This document shows positions 6,939 to 7,333 of a DNA stretch of 7,333 nt, piece after piece. Position numbers and translations under genes: made by a program. Source of the DNA: CAZLLV01 sp964560325 (GTDB lineage: Bacteria > Acidobacteriota > Thermoanaerobaculia > Multivoradales > DATKCC01); NCBI GenBank assembly GCA_964560325.1, contig CAZLLV010000175.1, positions 1 through 7,333 of the forward strand. The letters run 5' to 3'. Position 1 is the stretch's first letter. Each line of letters opens with the position of its first letter. The notes below the pieces were generated by a model, which had not been told where the DNA came from, did no database searches, and saw nothing but the letters and a program-made list of their open reading frames with translations.

Positions 6939-6942
6939 GTCA
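6927..6942 (+). terminator. Hairpin just after coaD, possible terminator without U-tract
   Basis: TGACGG-AACG-CCGTCA is a perfect 6-bp stem with a 4-nt loop, 4 nt after the coaD stop codon. It sits where an intrinsic terminator would be expected, but no T-run follows, so termination may depend on Rho or on the structures further downstream. It could also act as a 3'-end protecting stem. Confidence 0.4.
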
Positions 6943-6957
6943 CCGGCGGTGCCATAG

Positions 6958-6987
6958 CGGGAGCTCGAACGCAGTCCCCCGCTCCCG
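6958..6987 (+). other. Inverted repeat, 7-bp stem with 16-nt loop
   Basis: CGGGAGC at 6958-6964 pairs perfectly with GCTCCCG at 6981-6987. The 16-nt loop contains a C5 run. A purine-rich stretch (GTGGAGGAAGAGGAAAG) follows. No T-run follows, so it is not a classic intrinsic terminator. The role is unknown. Confidence 0.4.
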
Positions 6988-7017
6988 GTGGAGGAAGAGG
7001 AAAGAAACGCGCAGGCA

Positions 7018-7034
7018 TGCCCGGCCGCCGGGCA
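7018..7034 (+). other. Compact hairpin, 7-bp stem with 3-nt loop
   Basis: TGCCCGG-CCG-CCGGGCA forms a perfect 7-bp, very GC-rich stem. A pyrimidine-rich tract (CCCTCTCCCCTC) begins about 5 nt later. Because the stem is symmetrical it could act for transcripts from either side. The role is unproven. Confidence 0.45.
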
Positions 7035-7059
7035 AGCTACCCTCTCCCCTCATCCACCA

Positions 7060-7246
7060 CCGGCGTCGAGGGTCCGGCCGGGGGCGATCGCGACGGAGCG
7101 CGGTCGAGCAAGCCGAGCCGGCAAGCCCAGTCGAAGGGCAAGCCCGGTGCCCGGCGCAGCGAGTCCAGGCGAGGCCCACGGCGGAAGTCCTCCCAGCCGA
7201 GCCGTGCCGGAGGCGCGAACGCCCCCGGCCGGACCCGCGGCGTAGG
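7060..7246. repeat. Long inverted-repeat element, 17-bp perfect core arms
   Basis: The segment 7070-7086 (GGGTCCGGCCGGGGGCG) is the exact reverse complement of 7220-7236. Pairing continues on both sides: over 33 positions (7060-7092 against 7214-7246) there are 28 Watson-Crick pairs, 2 G-T pairs and 3 mismatches, leaving a 121-nt loop. The hexamer CACCAC stands directly outside or at the edge on both sides (7055-7060 and 7247-7252). That could be a target duplication of a small MITE-like element or just the local CCACC bias. No open frame inside looks like a protein. It lies between coaD and a probable convergent gene, so a bidirectional terminator or a structured RNA is also possible. The inverted repeat itself is certain; what it is remains open. 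Confidence 0.75.
7108..7204. repeat. Short direct repeats inside the inverted-repeat element
   Basis: GCAAGCC occurs at 7108-7114, 7121-7127 and 7138-7144; the last two extend to the 9-mer GGCAAGCCC (7120-7128 and 7137-7145, 17-nt period). AGCCGAGCCG occurs at 7111-7120 and 7195-7204. Two local hairpins are also possible: GGGCA (7136-7140) with TGCCC (7148-7152), and CACGGC (7177-7182) with GCCGTG (7201-7206). Together they give the loop of the long inverted repeat a folded, repetitive character. Confidence 0.55.
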
Positions 7247-7260
7247 CACCACCCTTTCGT

Positions 7261-7280
7261 CCACCACCCACCACCCACCG
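7261..7280 (-). repeat. CCACCAC tandem repeat; G-rich on the minus strand
   Basis: The 7-mer CCACCAC is repeated about 2.8 times (7261-7267, 7268-7274, then CCACCG). On the minus strand this reads as GG/GGG runs separated by single T residues, a pattern able to form a two-tier G-quadruplex. It starts about 20 nt beyond the stop codon of the probable minus-strand gene, that is in its 3' untranslated region. Confidence 0.6.
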
Positions 7281-7300
7281 CCCCATCCGCGTCGAACTCG

Positions 7301-7333
7301 CTACTCCCCCTCCAGCGCCGCCAAAGCCTCCTC
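7301..7333 (-). CDS. Probable C-terminal end of a convergent gene (partial)
   Basis: Read on the minus strand from the window edge, this gives ten codons, EEALAALEGE, followed by TAG at 7303-7301. The acidic Ala/Leu helix-like composition and G/C-rich third positions look like a real protein terminus, and they differ from the Pro/Arg-rich frames of the non-coding stretch next to it. Eleven codons are too few to identify a family or to prove that it is coding. If real, the gene is transcribed towards coaD, and 6924-7300 is a convergent intergenic region. Confidence 0.35.
   Translation of the reverse strand, partial: EEALAALEGE

Noticed and set aside
6957..6990. tRNA-like look (CTCGAAC within a stem-loop)
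   Set aside because: No acceptor stem or anticodon arm can be built, and the T-arm consensus is not met.
7108..7145. CRISPR-like spacing of GCAAGCC repeats
   Set aside because: The repeats are only 7-9 nt with 6-10 nt between them; this does not fit repeat or spacer lengths, and no cas gene is present.
6988..7245. Plus-strand 85-codon frame in the intergenic stretch
   Set aside because: Its product is Pro/Ala/Arg/Gly-rich with no domain, it crosses the hairpin and the long inverted repeat, and the purines before the ATG are part of a longer purine tract.
7037..7286. Minus-strand frames of 76-112 codons across the inverted-repeat element
   Set aside because: Several overlapping frames are equally open, which is typical of non-coding GC-rich DNA. 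One reads a little like protein (GWEDFRRGPRLDSL) but spans both arms of the inverted repeat, and nothing supports it.

Overview
The window is very GC-rich (roughly 70-75%, with strong third-position G/C) and is packed with co-directional plus-strand genes. It looks like a bacterial chromosome rather than a plasmid or phage. The gene types (recN, a short YrdC-type t6A enzyme, coaD, and an exported 'SpoIVB peptidase S55'-like protein next to an exported beta-propeller protein), the base composition and the lack of sporulation genes suggest an uncultivated high-GC lineage such as Acidobacteriota. That placement is inference, and Myxococcota or Gemmatimonadota-like genomes are not excluded.

Layout: (1) 2-1387, the 3' three-quarters of recN (DNA-repair SMC-like ATPase), cut by the window edge. 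(2) 1384-2025, a threonylcarbamoyl-AMP synthase (tsaC/YrdC type), whose GTG start overlaps the recN stop (GTGA). (3) A 65-nt gap, the only real gap inside the gene run, with two pairs of short direct repeats and a ribosome-binding site. (4) 2091-4157, an exported S55-family peptidase with a Ser motif (GMSGSP) and a His motif (AFGHPF). (5) 4154-6403, an exported beta-propeller plus Ig/FN3-like protein, starting inside the stop of the peptidase gene (ATGA). (6) 6411-6923, coaD, 7 nt after the propeller gene. (7) 6924-7300, a non-coding stretch with three small hairpins, a long inverted-repeat element with a perfect 17-bp core, internal short repeats and a G-rich (minus strand) tandem repeat. (8) 7301-7333, probably the last codons of a convergent minus-strand gene.

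recN, tsaC and coaD are ordinary cytoplasmic housekeeping functions (recombinational repair, tRNA t6A modification, CoA synthesis). Embedded between them is a translationally coupled pair of secreted proteins. The main item of interest is that the peptidase carries its Ser and His motifs in the reverse order to Bacillus SpoIVB: the Ser-bearing half comes first and the His-bearing half second. This would be a circular permutation (swapped half-domains) of the S55 fold. The second is the structured intergenic element after coaD.
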